Shown one piece after another: positions 32,108 through 33,164 of a DNA stretch of 33,164 nucleotides. The translations under genes and the position numbers were made by a program. The notes beneath the pieces are model-generated. The model made no database searches, was not told the DNA's origin, and saw only the letters and a program-made list of their open reading frames with translations. The stretch's first letter is position 1. Each line of letters starts with the position of its first letter. Source of the DNA: Lentisphaerota bacterium (GTDB lineage: Bacteria; Verrucomicrobiota; Lentisphaeria; Victivallales; UBA1829); assembly GCA_015061565.1 (NCBI GenBank), contig SUWI01000028.1:1-33164 (forward strand), given 5' to 3'.

Positions 32108-32188
32108 ATGATTGTTTTGGAGCAGTGAATCACGGTGAAAGTCCGTGGCTGTCGCGCAACCGTTAAAGCCGGAGCCTGCGGCAATCAT
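32108..32188 (+). ncRNA. cobalamin riboswitch aptamer (compact type)
   Basis: The P1 stem is ATGATTG (32108-32114) with CAATCAT (32182-32188), a perfect 7-pair closure. Inside are the conserved core GGTGAAAGTCC...GGCTGTCGCGCAACCGTTA and the B12 box AAAGCCGGAGCCTGCGGCA. The 81-base length, without the large peripheral arm, fits the short Cbl-II class. It lies in the leader of nrdD. When cobalamin is bound such elements lower expression of the downstream gene, which would save the B12-independent reductase when a B12-dependent one can work. Confidence 0.88.
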
Positions 32189-32199
32189 GATTTGAACTC

Positions 32200-32242
32200 G
32201 TTCCGGGGTGACCGGAACATGGAAATGTGCGCGAAACACATT
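32200..32242 (+). promoter_or_regulatory. riboswitch expression-platform hairpins
   Basis: GTTCCGG-GGTGA-CCGGAAC (32200-32218) is a perfect 7-pair stem. AATGTG...CACATT (32224-32242) is a second, 6-pair stem. Neither is followed directly by a T-run, so control may be by kissing-loop or translation rather than termination; a T-run (32279-32285) does occur further on. Confidence 0.5.
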
Positions 32243-32338
32243 GGGAGTTTTACATGACTTTCGTCATTGAAAGCAGTTCTTTTTTCAGCCTGCCTTGCTG
32301 TCCTCGCGTCTCTTTCCCATACAAGAGGAGCGATTGGA

Positions 32339-33164
32339 ATGGAAATCATCCAGAAACTGCGCAAGCGTGATGGAAGGATCGTAGATTTTGACCTCAACCG
32401 GATCGTGCTGGCCGCCTCGAAGGCACTCAAGGCCGCCGGAACCGCCAATGACAAGATCGCCGGGAAGATCGGCCAGGATGTGCTCGACGCACTGATCAAA
32501 CAGAATCCCGAAGACGGCATCGCCGATATCGAAAAGGTCCAGGACGCGGTCGAACAGGCGTTCATCCGCCGGGGCCTTTCCAAAGCCGCCAAAGCCTATA
32601 TCCTTTACCGCGCACAGCATGAAAAAATGCGCGGCCACAAGCAGCTGATGCTCGACGTGCAGGAACTGATGACCTCCTACCTCGGACACGAAGACTGGCG
32701 CGTCAATGAAAACTCCAATGCCGGTTATTCCTACGCGAGCCTGCTCAACCACGTTTCCGGCGCGGTCGTGGCCAATTACACGCTCGCCAACATCTACCCG
32801 GCCGAGATCGCCGAGGCCCACCGTTCCGGCGATTTCCATCTGCACGACCTCTCCTGCGGCATCGTCGGCTACTGCGCCGGGTGGAGCCTGCGCGATCTGC
32901 TGACCATGGGATTCCAGGGCAGCGGCGGACGCGCCAGCGCCGCTCCGGCGAAACATTTCGACACCGCGCTTGGCCAGATCGTGAATTTCCTCTGCACACT
33001 CCAGACCGAATGGGCCGGCGCGCAGGCGTTCAATTCCTTCGACACGCTGCTGGCTCCGTTCGTCCGAGCCGACAAGCTCGATTTCAAACAGGTCAAGCAG
33101 GATATGCAGCAGTTCATTTTCGGACTCAACATTGCCAGCCGCTGGGGCCAGACCCCGTTCACCA
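32339..33164 (+). CDS. nrdD: anaerobic (class III) ribonucleoside-triphosphate reductase, 5' part
   Basis: Partial; the frame is open from the ATG at 32339 to the window end (275 residues). AGGAG lies 8 bases before the ATG. Residues 1 to about 95 are the ATP-cone regulatory domain (IIQKLRKRDGRIVDFDLNRIV ... AYILYRAQH). From about residue 120 the catalytic barrel begins (NENSNAGYSYASLLNHVSG, IYPAEIAEAHRSGDFHLHDL, ASAAPAKHFDTALGQIVNFL), as in NrdD glycyl-radical enzymes. It makes deoxynucleotides without oxygen and needs the NrdG activase; the Gly-radical C-terminus lies outside the window. Expression is probably repressed by cobalamin through the riboswitch upstream, implying a B12-dependent class II reductase elsewhere in the genome. 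Confidence 0.92.
   Translation, partial: MEIIQKLRKRDGRIVDFDLNRIVLAASKALKAAGTANDKIAGKIGQDVLDALIKQNPEDGIADIEKVQDAVEQAFIRRGLSKAAKAYILYRAQHEKMRGHKQLMLDVQELMTSYLGHEDWRVNENSNAGYSYASLLNHVSGAVVANYTLANIYPAEIAEAHRSGDFHLHDLSCGIVGYCAGWSLRDLLTMGFQGSGGRASAAPAKHFDTALGQIVNFLCTLQTEWAGAQAFNSFDTLLAPFVRADKLDFKQVKQDMQQFIFGLNIASRWGQTPFT

Overview
The window looks like a chromosomal segment of a Lentisphaerota/Victivallales-type (PVC superphylum) anaerobe. This placement is an inference from gene content, not from a marker tree. Four separate pseudopilin-like proteins carry an FTLIELL-type N-terminus and a perfect C-terminal H-x9-DG motif. Two DUF4838 proteins, CBM9/discoidin-type secreted carbohydrate enzymes and a MurA with Asp instead of the catalytic Cys (as in Chlamydia) fit the same group. 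A class III ribonucleotide reductase and pyruvate phosphate dikinase suggest anaerobic life. No rRNA, tRNA, CRISPR array, phage or transposase gene was seen.

Layout. (1) 39-5552: a minus-strand locus (FAD oxidoreductase, pseudopilin A, secreted beta-helix protein split by one in-frame TGA) with a divergent PocR/AraC regulator. (2) 5671-9861: pseudopilin B and a secreted DUF4838 protein, with a divergent cupin/AraC regulator behind a near-consensus promoter. (3) 9869-15593: housekeeping genes: murA-azlC-azlD, a strong terminator, ppdK and a small lipoprotein. (4) 15941-18095: a tightly overlapping plus-strand trio: an apparently circularly permuted SGNH hydrolase, trmL, and a flippase-like membrane protein. 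(5) 18101-25430: a minus-strand operon running GntR-type sensor/regulator, 1005-aa CBM9/discoidin enzyme, small secreted protein, pseudopilin C, GH20-like hexosaminidase. (6) 25660-31862: another minus-strand locus: GntR/LacI-type regulator, pseudopilin D, DUF4838-CBM9 protein, Gfo/Idh/MocA oxidoreductase. (7) 32070-33164: a promoter, a compact cobalamin riboswitch and the 5' part of nrdD, which runs off the window.

How they fit together: four times in about 32 kb a pseudopilin gene sits next to a secreted carbohydrate-active or beta-helix protein and a dedicated sugar-sensor-type regulator. The loci resemble polysaccharide-utilisation loci in which a pseudopilin takes the constant position that SusC/SusD hold in Bacteroidetes. 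That functional reading is inference.

The most unexpected DNA-level signal is in pseudopilin genes A, B and D. Each carries a GATGA-word repeat followed by a hairpin whose one arm encodes the start of the conserved FTL pilin segment. The hairpin position is constant and its stem sequence varies in a largely compensatory way. Pseudopilin C lacks both. Other short-word repeats (CTATAGG, GGACAATGG, AAGACACAAG, ACTGAT) are scattered in gene ends and intergenic DNA.
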